Shown here piece by piece: positions 1 to 5,959 of a stretch of DNA of 9,126 nt (the first letter of the stretch is position 1; each line of letters begins with the position of its first letter). The notes beneath the pieces are model-generated. The model was not told the origin of the DNA, did no database searches, and was given only the letters and a program-made list of their open reading frames with translations. The stretch is from CAIMMJ01 sp037131955 (GTDB lineage Bacteria; Bacteroidota; Bacteroidia; UBA4408): positions 1-9,126 of the forward strand of contig JBAXQC010000089.1 in the NCBI GenBank assembly GCA_037131955.1. The letters are read 5' to 3'. The translations under genes were made by a program, and so were the position numbers.

Positions 1-34
1 TTACAAACTTTCGTTCATAACTGCATGATTTTTT

Positions 35-51
35 CGTGGGCCCACCTGGGC
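35..51 (-). other. Candidate attachment core: 3' end of a tRNA gene
   Basis: Read on the minus strand this patch is GCCCAGGTGGGCCCACG. It fits the end of a tRNA without an encoded CCA: CCAGG as the 3' half of the T stem (49-45), TGGGCCC as the 3' half of the acceptor stem (44-38) and A as discriminator (37). To the right, where the rest of the T loop should continue, the sequence is unrelated, so only a fragment is present. It is a GC-rich island in AT-rich DNA about 160 bp from an integrase start, which is where the att core of a tRNA-targeting integrase is expected. The fragment is too short to name the isoacceptor. It also contains a perfect 10-bp palindrome, GTGGGCCCAC (36-45), so an unrelated palindromic site is an alternative. 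Confidence 0.5.
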
Positions 52-104
52 ATGAGTTTACTTTATTAATTTTGCTGTTTTTTTAGATATTTTTTGGTTT
101 GAAA

Positions 105-197
105 GTTGTCTAATTAGCTGAAATTCAGTTAGATAATGTTTTTGCATTAAAGTTCTTAAATTTTAAGAAACATTGCGAGACAACCAAAGAGACAACC
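105..197. repeat. Short repeats, possible integrase arm sites
   Basis: GAGACAACC occurs twice in direct orientation 12 bp apart (177-185 and 189-197). Its core AGACAAC also occurs inverted at 105-111. The three copies lie between the putative att core and the integrase start, where arm-type integrase binding sites or autoregulatory operators are usually found. Assignment as integrase sites is inference from position. A separate perfect inverted repeat, TTCTTAAA/TTTAAGAA, sits at 153-169. Confidence 0.35.
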
Positions 198-212
198 TTA
201 AAATATCAGAAA

Positions 213-1493
213 ATGGTAATGCCTTTATTCAATTTCTATTTAAAAGATACTCGTTCAGATTCTCCAACCTGTATCTATATGCAATCAAAATACAACTGTT
301 ATGAGCGCCTTATGCTTACAACTGGCGAAAAGATATTGCCTGCACATTGGGATTTTAAGGCAAAAAGAGCGGTGGTAAAATTTAATCGATTGGAGTATCC
401 AGCAGTAAATGATTGGCTTGATAAAATGGAGATGGCAGCCAAAGATTATATTAGAAACTGTAAGTTTCAAGGTTATATTCCAACAGCAAACGAGTTAAAG
501 GGGCATTTGGAAAAAAAGTTTAATCTAAATTCTAAGCCTGTTGTTGTAGTGCCTAAAATTGCTCCTGTAACATTATTGGCATTCATTAATAAGTTTATTA
601 TAAATGAGGTAAATAATAAAACCGAAGGAACAATTTTTGTATATAAAACTTGTAGAAAGCACTTAATTGAGTTTATTACACTTTTGGGTAAGAAAGATGT
701 AGATTTTAATGAAATTGACGAAGATTTTTATAATGGATTTATTAGCCATTTAAACAATCTCAATTTTGCAAAGAACACAGTAGGTAAACAAATAAAGGTT
801 TTAAAAACGTTTTTAAATGCAGCAACTGATAGAGGAATCAACCAGAATTTATTTTTCAAATCTAAATTGTTTAAGAAGCCAATTGAGGATGTCGATAAAA
901 TATATCTCACAGAAAGTGAAATACACAGAATCAATTCTTTAGACCTCCAAAATGAAAAAAGCCTTGATGTAGTTAGAGATTTGTTTATAATCGCTTGCTA
1001 TACAGGTTTCCGATTTAGTGATTTTTCAACACTTACTAAAGAGCATATTTCGGACAATTACATAACAAAGACCACTTTAAAAACCAGAGCAAAAGTTATT
1101 ATACCAATACACCCCATTGTTAGAGAGATATTAAAAAAGTATGACAATGAAATACCACGGTCATATACAAATGCTCACGTAAATGAACTTTTAAAAGTCA
1201 TAGCGGAAAGAGCTAAAATTAATACAGATATTGAAATTATAAAAACTATAGCGGGTAAGACAGTAAAGAATAGTTATAAGAAATGGGAGTTGGTAACTAC
1301 ACATGCAGGAAGACGGTCGTTTGCAACAAATTCATATTTAGCAGGATTGCCAGCAATTTCAATTATGAAACTAACTAGTCATAAAAGTGAAGCAGTATTT
1401 TTGAAATACATTTGTGTAAGCGAATTGGAGAATGCTGAGCTAATACAGGGTCATGAGTTCTTTAATCCACATACGTTTAACAAAGTAGCGTAA
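213..1493 (+). CDS. Tyrosine recombinase / integrase
   Basis: This site-specific recombinase should integrate and excise the element through a covalent phosphotyrosine intermediate. It is 426 aa, a normal length for Bacteroidetes integrases. The N-terminal ~100 residues look like the arm-binding domain (FNFYLKD near the start, then a TGEKILPAHWD segment). Residues ~118-220 are the SAM-like core-binding domain, and the rest is the catalytic domain. Visible catalytic residues are Arg267 in TGFRFSD, His364 and Arg367 in HAGRR, His390 in LTSHKS and the nucleophile Tyr399 in FLKY. Nothing appears truncated. A second ATG two codons in (219) gives the sequence MPLFNFYLKD and is an equally good start; no Shine-Dalgarno sequence separates them. 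The gene converges on the next gene with only 6 bp between stops. Element subfamily cannot be assigned by eye. Confidence 0.95.
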   Translation: MVMPLFNFYLKDTRSDSPTCIYMQSKYNCYERLMLTTGEKILPAHWDFKAKRAVVKFNRLEYPAVNDWLDKMEMAAKDYIRNCKFQGYIPTANELKGHLEKKFNLNSKPVVVVPKIAPVTLLAFINKFIINEVNNKTEGTIFVYKTCRKHLIEFITLLGKKDVDFNEIDEDFYNGFISHLNNLNFAKNTVGKQIKVLKTFLNAATDRGINQNLFFKSKLFKKPIEDVDKIYLTESEIHRINSLDLQNEKSLDVVRDLFIIACYTGFRFSDFSTLTKEHISDNYITKTTLKTRAKVIIPIHPIVREILKKYDNEIPRSYTNAHVNELLKVIAERAKINTDIEIIKTIAGKTVKNSYKKWELVTTHAGRRSFATNSYLAGLPAISIMKLTSHKSEAVFLKYICVSELENAELIQGHEFFNPHTFNKVA

Positions 1494-1499
1494 GATAAT

Positions 1500-2174
1500 C
1501 TATTTAATTTTTGACTGTTTTATACCTAGTGAAAATCCATACATATCAATAAGTTTTGCTTTGGGATATTGTATTTTAGTTTTCAGTCCTGTATCGAAAT
1601 TCGTAGTAAAAGTTTCACTAGATAGTCTATCAATATCTAATTTATTTTTCAAATAAAAGTCTTTAACATAATTTAATGAATTAACATTCACACGTCTAAA
1701 TCCACATTTATTATTATAAAGACTTCTAAAGGTGTTACAAAAATATTGATCAAAAGCAGGGATGAAGCCAAAAACCCCCAAAAGAACTTTAGTGACTAGA
1801 GTTACGTCTGCATTTTCACTATTCAAAATAAGTCTGCCTTTAATCTCCCTATATATTTCAATAATCTTTTCAATATTATCTTCATCATAATTATCGACAT
1901 CTATATCCCAGATTGTTTTATCTAAAGTTGAAATATATTCAATTGTCTGTCGAAAGTGCCTTGCATTTTTTTGTAATAAAAAACTTGATCCTCTAAACAT
2001 TCCCCAACTCGCCAAATAAAAACCAAGTGTTAAACAAGATTTTTCAATGTCAAAAGTATAATTATGATTTGTCTTGAAATAATTATAACAGTAGTCGAAT
2101 GAAGTATATCTATCTTCTAGGTTTGATTTAGAAGTAAATTCACGGATAATAATATCAAAATTATCTTGACTCAT
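1500..2174 (-). CDS. Conserved-looking 224-aa protein, function unknown
   Basis: I cannot assign this protein to a named family with certainty. No signal peptide or clear membrane segment is seen. Two dense motifs stand out: a segment at 49-70 (TLGFYLASWGMFRGSS followed by FLLQKN) and TKVLLGVFGFIPAFDQYF at 128-145. The second has the pattern Lys, hydrophobics, Pro, two residues, Asp (K129, P139, D142). This is reminiscent of the helix in HhH-GPD/OGG-like DNA glycosylase folds that reads roughly K-h-L-x(5-7)-P-x-x-D. That resemblance is weak and there is no visible catalytic lysine context, so it is only a lead. The gene is the last of four minus-strand cargo genes, 102 bp downstream of the DUF4365-like gene, and ends 6 bp from the integrase stop. 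No strong promoter is visible in its upstream gap. Confidence 0.8.
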   Translation of the reverse strand: MSQDNFDIIIREFTSKSNLEDRYTSFDYCYNYFKTNHNYTFDIEKSCLTLGFYLASWGMFRGSSFLLQKNARHFRQTIEYISTLDKTIWDIDVDNYDEDNIEKIIEIYREIKGRLILNSENADVTLVTKVLLGVFGFIPAFDQYFCNTFRSLYNNKCGFRRVNVNSLNYVKDFYLKNKLDIDRLSSETFTTNFDTGLKTKIQYPKAKLIDMYGFSLGIKQSKIK

Positions 2175-2276
2175 TTTATATACTTTGGCTGTATTAACTT
2201 TTCAATTATCATTAATAAGTAGCTTGATTTATGCAGAGTACTTATTAGCAGTTCACGTTTACAAACTTTCAATAGC

Positions 2277-3332
2277 TTAATCTTCAATTTCAAAGACATA
2301 GTCAAATATTACTGAATCGCCACGGTTAGCCCACTTTTCTAATAGGCTTCCATTTATTGAAGAAAGATCAAGCTTTAATTTTCCAACCTTTAAATCATCT
2401 TTCTCAGTTAACCATCCAATACGTTTTGATAAATATCTTTCTTTTATAGTGCAATAATAATGTAACCGTGGATCAGCAAAATTCTTAAACCTTTCTGTCA
2501 ATTTTAATGAGATTGCATGTTTTGGGAAATGGTCATATAGAACACCCAAAGCATTTATCCCAGTTCTTGAGCAGTCATTACCTCGGATAACTAATTTTGA
2601 AATATGATTTGCATTTAACTTTTCTCCATGGTCTCTGATAAATTTAAAAAGCATTTGAGAAACCTTATTCCCTTCATCTGTTGCCCAAATTCCCATACCT
2701 AATAAAATGACTTTTTCAATTAATGTGTCAAGATAATTTATATTAGTTTGAGTATCTGATTTAAATTCTTCTAAATAGTTAAATAATATTAGAGATAGCT
2801 TGTCGTCATATAGTTGTAATGAAAGGTTTGCTAAGTCTCGAACTGCTATAAAAAGTTGTGTTGAATTTTCCCAAGTTGCTATTAAAATAATCTCTCTTTT
2901 TAAGCCAATTATAAAATTACTTGTATTATGAATTGTTACTCCTAAACTGTCGCTTTCGGTTTCGTTATAAATATTAGAAATATTGTTTGAATCAATTAAC
3001 CATTTTTGAACCCAAACAAACCAAGATTCTGATGTTTCAGTAGAAACTACGATTAAAATAATTGGAACACGACATTCATAACAATATCTAAGAAATGATT
3101 TTTTAAGATATTCTGTGATAAAATCTTTGTCATTACTAATCTTTAAATGGGACTTAATTTGAGCCTTAACAAATTTGCCACTTACTTCATTTGGCGCAAA
3201 TTCTAGTTCGATGTCAATTCCAAAATCTTCGTTCAAGTTGCGCCCAATCCAAAAACCAGAATTCTTAATTTGAGTTTCTACAATACTATGTCCAAGTGAA
3301 CCTATTTTTTGAGAATTTGTTTGTTTAGGCAT
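2277..3332 (-). CDS. DUF4365-like nuclease-fold protein
   Basis: The N-terminal ~150 residues match the DUF4365 pattern, a restriction-endonuclease-like (PD-(D/E)xK) domain common in defence loci. It opens with IGSLGHSIVETQI (E19 in the first helix), then EDFGIDIELEF (D40, E42), then a beta strand ending VKAQIKSH (Q58-I-K60). The Q-x-K form of the last motif is common in Mrr-like and DUF4365 proteins. A strand RVPIILIVV followed by SWFVWVQKWL (~100-122) is also typical. Residues ~160-351 are an unassigned, mainly helical region. DNA or RNA cleavage is inferred from the domain, and the target is unknown. The gene lies inside the minus-strand cargo block and is followed after 102 bp by the 224-aa gene. 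The start is the first ATG of the frame (MPKQTNSQ), consistent with the domain beginning at about residue 9. Confidence 0.85.
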   Translation of the reverse strand: MPKQTNSQKIGSLGHSIVETQIKNSGFWIGRNLNEDFGIDIELEFAPNEVSGKFVKAQIKSHLKISNDKDFITEYLKKSFLRYCYECRVPIILIVVSTETSESWFVWVQKWLIDSNNISNIYNETESDSLGVTIHNTSNFIIGLKREIILIATWENSTQLFIAVRDLANLSLQLYDDKLSLILFNYLEEFKSDTQTNINYLDTLIEKVILLGMGIWATDEGNKVSQMLFKFIRDHGEKLNANHISKLVIRGNDCSRTGINALGVLYDHFPKHAISLKLTERFKNFADPRLHYYCTIKERYLSKRIGWLTEKDDLKVGKLKLDLSSINGSLLEKWANRGDSVIFDYVFEIED

Positions 3333-3494
3333 TAAAAATATCTTTACAGTTTCAATTTTAATGTGTTTTTTTAGCTAGGCCATTAACGTTTTGCAGTTTT
3401 GAGAAGAGCGGACTTTTACCATTTATGATGAACTGAAAAAAAACTGCCTATCGAGTCTGATACCCGCCTATTGCACATGTGTAGTTTCCTGTAT
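3333..3494. other. 162-bp cargo intergenic region with possible interspersed repeat
   Basis: This gap lies between the stop of the GIY-YIG-like gene and the start of the DUF4365-like gene, both on the minus strand. Roughly 3374-3485 is less AT-rich than other gaps. It holds inverted arms GCAGTTTT (3393-3400) and AAAACTGC (3440-3447) and the palindrome CACATGTG (3474-3481). The wording TTAACGTTTTGC ... GCGGACTTTTACCA ... CGAGTCTGATACCCGCC looks to me like a degenerate copy of an interspersed intergenic element seen in flavobacterial genomes. That is recollection, not a search result. No convincing promoter for the DUF4365-like gene was found here. Confidence 0.3.
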
Positions 3495-4487
3495 TCATTT
3501 TTTATCATGTTTAATTAGTTGCATTGTTTTATTGTCTTGAATAATTATTGTATCACCACCCCAAAAGGTCAATCCTCCTTGTATTTCCCCTTTGTCATAT
3601 ACCAAAGTAATTGGGTCTGTGAATGAATATGAAATCGAATTGTAATTGTGCTTATACAGTCCATCTGAACTTTTAGGATAACTCTTAAATAATTCGTCAT
3701 TGTATTTTGGCAACATTGCATTGATAAGAGCTTTTTCTGCGTCCAAAAAAATTGTACGTTGCTCTGGCATATTTTTTCCCATTAAGCTGTCTACCAATTC
3801 GTCAACATTTGAATCATTACCGAAAGTTTGCATTTGCAAATTGTCTTTAAAGCAAAAAAGTAAAATTGCAATTTCGTGAGTTGGTAATGAGCCATAAATC
3901 AAAGGATATTCAAGAGATAAAATATCTTGAAGTTTGTCGTGTCCTGTTAATCTTTTCCATATATCTTGTTTAGTAGCTTGTCCTACATAATGAACGTAGT
4001 ATTTTGTAAAGTCGTGAATATTTCCTTCGATTTCAGCCTCAAGATGACCCTCCCAATAATTTTGCAGAAATTTTTCTGGGGAAATCCACAGCAAGAAATT
4101 TTCTGTTTTAACGCTTTTTTGATAAAATTTCATACCGTGAATATTATTTAATGGCAATTCAACTAAAGTAGCGTTCTTGTCATTAGAACCAAATTGGACA
4201 ACTACTTCATTGGATGGGTAAGTTGCTATATGTTTTTGAAACAAAGGCATTTTACACTTTAGAACATTGGGGTTTCTATTTTGGCGAATTTCAAATGCAA
4301 TGCTTTTTTCTTCTTCAACCTTTGTGATATTGTCAAATCTAATTTCAGGTCTTTGAACAATTGCATACAAGCTGCTTCTGTCAATAATGTCCTGAATTAC
4401 AGGGTCATTTTTTAGTGTAGTAAAGTCGTAATTACACAAAGGGCTGTATGCAAGAGAGAGTTGATTTAATAATGCTTTTCTGTCCAT
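3495..4487 (-). CDS. Protein with divergent GIY-YIG nuclease signature
   Basis: The 330-aa product has the ordered landmarks of the back half of a GIY-YIG nuclease domain. These are KYYVHYVGQAT (162-172, the YIG strand), KRLTGH (178-183, with the conserved Arg179) and DAEKALINAMLPKYN (249-263). In the last, Glu251 would be the metal-binding glutamate, followed by the usual P and N (P260, N263). The first GIY strand is not obvious, and the R-to-E spacing is stretched by an insertion of ~40 residues (~190-245). Residues 1-160 and 265-330 are unassigned. By family this would be a metal-dependent DNA nuclease, but substrate and role are unknown. It has its own promoter (TACTTTTG on the minus strand) and a leader of roughly 28 nt. 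The nearest cargo gene upstream, 191 bp away, encodes the 251-aa protein. Confidence 0.8.
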   Translation of the reverse strand: MDRKALLNQLSLAYSPLCNYDFTTLKNDPVIQDIIDRSSLYAIVQRPEIRFDNITKVEEEKSIAFEIRQNRNPNVLKCKMPLFQKHIATYPSNEVVVQFGSNDKNATLVELPLNNIHGMKFYQKSVKTENFLLWISPEKFLQNYWEGHLEAEIEGNIHDFTKYYVHYVGQATKQDIWKRLTGHDKLQDILSLEYPLIYGSLPTHEIAILLFCFKDNLQMQTFGNDSNVDELVDSLMGKNMPEQRTIFLDAEKALINAMLPKYNDELFKSYPKSSDGLYKHNYNSISYSFTDPITLVYDKGEIQGGLTFWGGDTIIIQDNKTMQLIKHDKK

Positions 4488-4521
4488 TTTTTATTAATTG
4501 GTTATCTATCTATAATTATTG

Positions 4522-4529
4522 CAAAAGTA
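4522..4529 (-). promoter_or_regulatory. Bacteroidetes -7 promoter element for the GIY-YIG-like gene
   Basis: The minus strand reads TACTTTTG, a perfect match to the Bacteroidetes sigma-factor -7 consensus TAnnTTTG, followed by the common CA. It lies about 35 nt before the ATG at 4487, which puts the transcript start near 4515. No good TTTG -33 element is found at the usual distance, so strength is uncertain. It indicates that this gene can be transcribed independently of the cargo gene upstream. Confidence 0.55.
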
Positions 4530-4678
4530 CAGGGCTTTGAACAGTTCCTATTGTTGACTAGTTAACAAGAGATTAGATTAGTTAAAGCCAAATTACTGAA
4601 GTTGATTAGCAATACCAAAAGTTGAAGGGTTAAAGGTGGCAGCCCAAATTGTACAAAACCCAATTTTGTCTGCTCTTT

Positions 4679-5434
4679 TTACTTGTGTGTTAATGCCTCG
4701 AGGATTTCTTTGTCCTGAAAAGTCGAGATGCCAAACTGAACATTATTACGAAAATAGTCCGAATACTCATTTGCAAGCATTCTGTCAGCAATATGTTTTG
4801 ATGTTGGATAATGTTCTCGTTCTGGCTTGGTTGCTGTCGCAATAAAAAAATCAAAGTCATTTAGTTTTTCTGTCCAACTGAAATTGAGTATACCTTGTTT
4901 GTCAAGAACTGGTAATTCTTGTCCAACTTTATAGTCGTTTGGATTAAAACCATTACTATATTTATCTCTCCAATACGACAAAAGTAATTTTGCTTGATTA
5001 AATTTTTCTGAAGTTTCATTTAGAATTTTAGGATTTACTGAAATTGTAAGAGTACCCCAACCCCAATTAAATTTGTCAGAGTCAAGAGTTTCTTTTTTAC
5101 GCTCTGATTTTATTAATTCTTGAGTTTGAAATTCCATTTTTTCAAAATTTAATGGATTGTCTTTAAAGGGAACAAATATTGCTTCTCCAATTTGGTTATC
5201 TTGGTTGCAGTCATTAGAAAAAACCATAGAAAAAGTACAACTCCTTTCTTTCGAAACTCTGCCATAACGAATTGGTGCAGGGACTAAAATTTGCTTGTCA
5301 ACTTCTAAAGAATTGTTACGCCATTTTAATCTTTGATTGTCAGTGTCCCATAGTAGAGAACCAATTATAAGAACTCCACCATTTAATAAAATATCCTTTT
5401 TTTCAGTTTCGATAATCGTTTGAAATGAGTTCAT
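4679..5434 (-). CDS. 251-aa protein, possible GGCT/ChaC-like fold
   Basis: Family assignment is tentative. The N-terminal part has a strand and loop GGVLIIGSLLWD (19-30), resembling the [YF]GSL glycine loop that opens gamma-glutamylcyclotransferase/ChaC/AIG2-like proteins, here with Ile instead of the aromatic residue. It is followed by IRYGRVSKERSCTFS (55-69), a strand GEAIFVPF (83-90) and acidic candidates E106 or E111 for the catalytic glutamate. The second half (~120-251), with DFFIATATKPEREHYP and a helix-rich end, is longer than a minimal GGCT domain and unrecognised. No signal peptide or transmembrane helix is seen. It is the first of the minus-strand cargo genes and is divergent from the replication operon. 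The ATG at 5432-5434 is the only sensible start. A perfect inverted repeat (ATACTT-AA-AAGTAT, 5448-5461) lies 14 bp upstream. Confidence 0.75.
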   Translation of the reverse strand: MNSFQTIIETEKKDILLNGGVLIIGSLLWDTDNQRLKWRNNSLEVDKQILVPAPIRYGRVSKERSCTFSMVFSNDCNQDNQIGEAIFVPFKDNPLNFEKMEFQTQELIKSERKKETLDSDKFNWGWGTLTISVNPKILNETSEKFNQAKLLLSYWRDKYSNGFNPNDYKVGQELPVLDKQGILNFSWTEKLNDFDFFIATATKPEREHYPTSKHIADRMLANEYSDYFRNNVQFGISTFQDKEILEALTHK

Positions 5435-5780
5435 ATACTAGAAAGTAATACTTAAAAGTATGTATATTCTTATCGCAAATCAAAAAATGTGGTTTTAGCT
5501 TGATTTACTCCTAAAACTATAGTAGTTTTTTTATAGAAATGGATTTGAAATTAGTTATGGTCTACTGAAAAAATGTATCAATATTTATTTCACGAACTTT
5601 TATATGCTAAAACAAAATGATGTTTCTATTAATTAAGATTTCAAATATTTAGTATTATTTAGATTATTATTAATAATTGTTAGTGATAAATAATTATAAA
5701 TTATATTATTACTAATTTCTTGAAGTACATATGGGGTGTGGCATACAAGAATCTAAACACAAAAATATTTCTTTAATTTC
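5435..5780. other. AT-rich divergent intergenic region, candidate origin or control region
   Basis: I find no coding sequence here. It contains an AAAACTA-TAG-TAGTTTT hairpin followed by a T run (5513-5532), which looks like a weak plus-strand terminator although nothing upstream is transcribed that way. It also contains a nearly pure AT stretch (about 5635-5720) with a 36-nt imperfect inverted repeat at 5680-5715. That repeat is anchored by TTAGT/ACTAA ends, with one mismatch, one bulge and one G-T pair. An AT-rich repeat next to a primase-helicase operon is a reasonable place for a replication origin, but no iterons were found, so this is only a candidate. Confidence 0.35.
5448..5461. promoter_or_regulatory. 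Inverted repeat upstream of the 251-aa gene
   Basis: ATACTT and AAGTAT form a perfect 6-bp inverted repeat with a 2-bp spacer, 14 bp before the minus-strand start codon at 5434. The position suits an operator or a small leader hairpin. The sequence is AT-rich and short, so chance is possible. Confidence 0.25.
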
Positions 5781-5811
5781 TTTGTGGCAAAATCAAAACT
5801 GTTTACCTTTG
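5781..5811 (+). promoter_or_regulatory. Bacteroidetes promoter for the HTH/primase operon
   Basis: TTTG at 5781-5784 and TACCTTTG at 5804-5811, separated by 19 bp, match the -33 (TTTG) and -7 (TAnnTTTG) consensus of the Bacteroidetes primary sigma factor, including spacing. Transcription would start near 5816-5818. That gives a leader of about 140 nt before the HTH gene at 5960, long enough to hold the small ORF and inverted repeat described separately. It is the best promoter in the window. Confidence 0.75.
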
Positions 5812-5822
5812 CTTTATAATCA

Positions 5823-5912
5823 ATGAGTGAATCGGCGGCTCAAAGATTTAATCGTAAAAACTTGATCCCTTTTTTCTTAAAAAGAATCATCTATAAAATT
5901 GGTAACGCCTAA
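5823..5912 (+). CDS. Possible 29-aa leader peptide
   Basis: An ATG only 5-8 nt after the predicted transcript start opens a 29-codon frame ending in TAA at 5910-5912. The peptide begins MSESAAQRFNRKNL and ends KRIIYKIGNA; it is short and basic, with six Arg/Lys against one Glu. Codons 24-27 (Y-K-I-G, 5892-5903) overlap the left arm of the inverted repeat whose right arm abuts the HTH start codon. A ribosome finishing this ORF would therefore open that hairpin. There is no Shine-Dalgarno sequence and a frame of this length can occur by chance, so translation is unproven. Confidence 0.3.
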   Translation: MSESAAQRFNRKNLIPFFLKRIIYKIGNA

Positions 5913-5958
5913 TAAATAACCATCGACTATCTAATAGTAGTTGATACCAATTTCATAG
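5891..5958 (+). promoter_or_regulatory. Long inverted repeat abutting the HTH start codon
   Basis: CTATAAAATTGGTA (5891-5904) and TACCAATTTCATAG (5945-5958) are complementary at 13 of 14 positions. Inside lies a second hairpin, ATCGACTA (5922-5929) with TAGTTGAT (5938-5945), having one G-U pair. The outer right arm ends one base before the ATG at 5960, so in RNA it would bury the ribosome-binding region. In DNA it could be a dimeric operator for the HTH protein itself. The left arm overlaps the end of the possible leader ORF, which favours a translational switch. The two readings are not exclusive. Confidence 0.6.
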
Positions 5959-5959
5959 A

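Noticed and set aside
1..2270. TTACAAACTTTC occurs at 1-12 and again at 2259-2270, a possible direct repeat bracketing the integrase and first cargo gene.
   Set aside because: A 12-bp repeat is expected several times by chance in 9 kb of AT-rich DNA, and neither copy has supporting structure.
4653..4667. ACAAAA/TTTTGT hairpin just after the 251-aa gene's stop on the minus strand, a possible terminator.
   Set aside because: The stem is short and AT-rich and is not followed by a clear U run on the minus strand.
4636..4845. 69-codon plus-strand frame overlapping the 3' end of the 251-aa gene.
   Set aside because: Most of it is antisense to a better-supported gene, and there is no promoter or family signature.
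5513..5532. Hairpin with T run resembling a plus-strand rho-independent terminator.
   Set aside because: The stem is 6 of 7 A-T pairs and no plus-strand gene lies upstream for it to terminate, so it is noted only within the intergenic entry.
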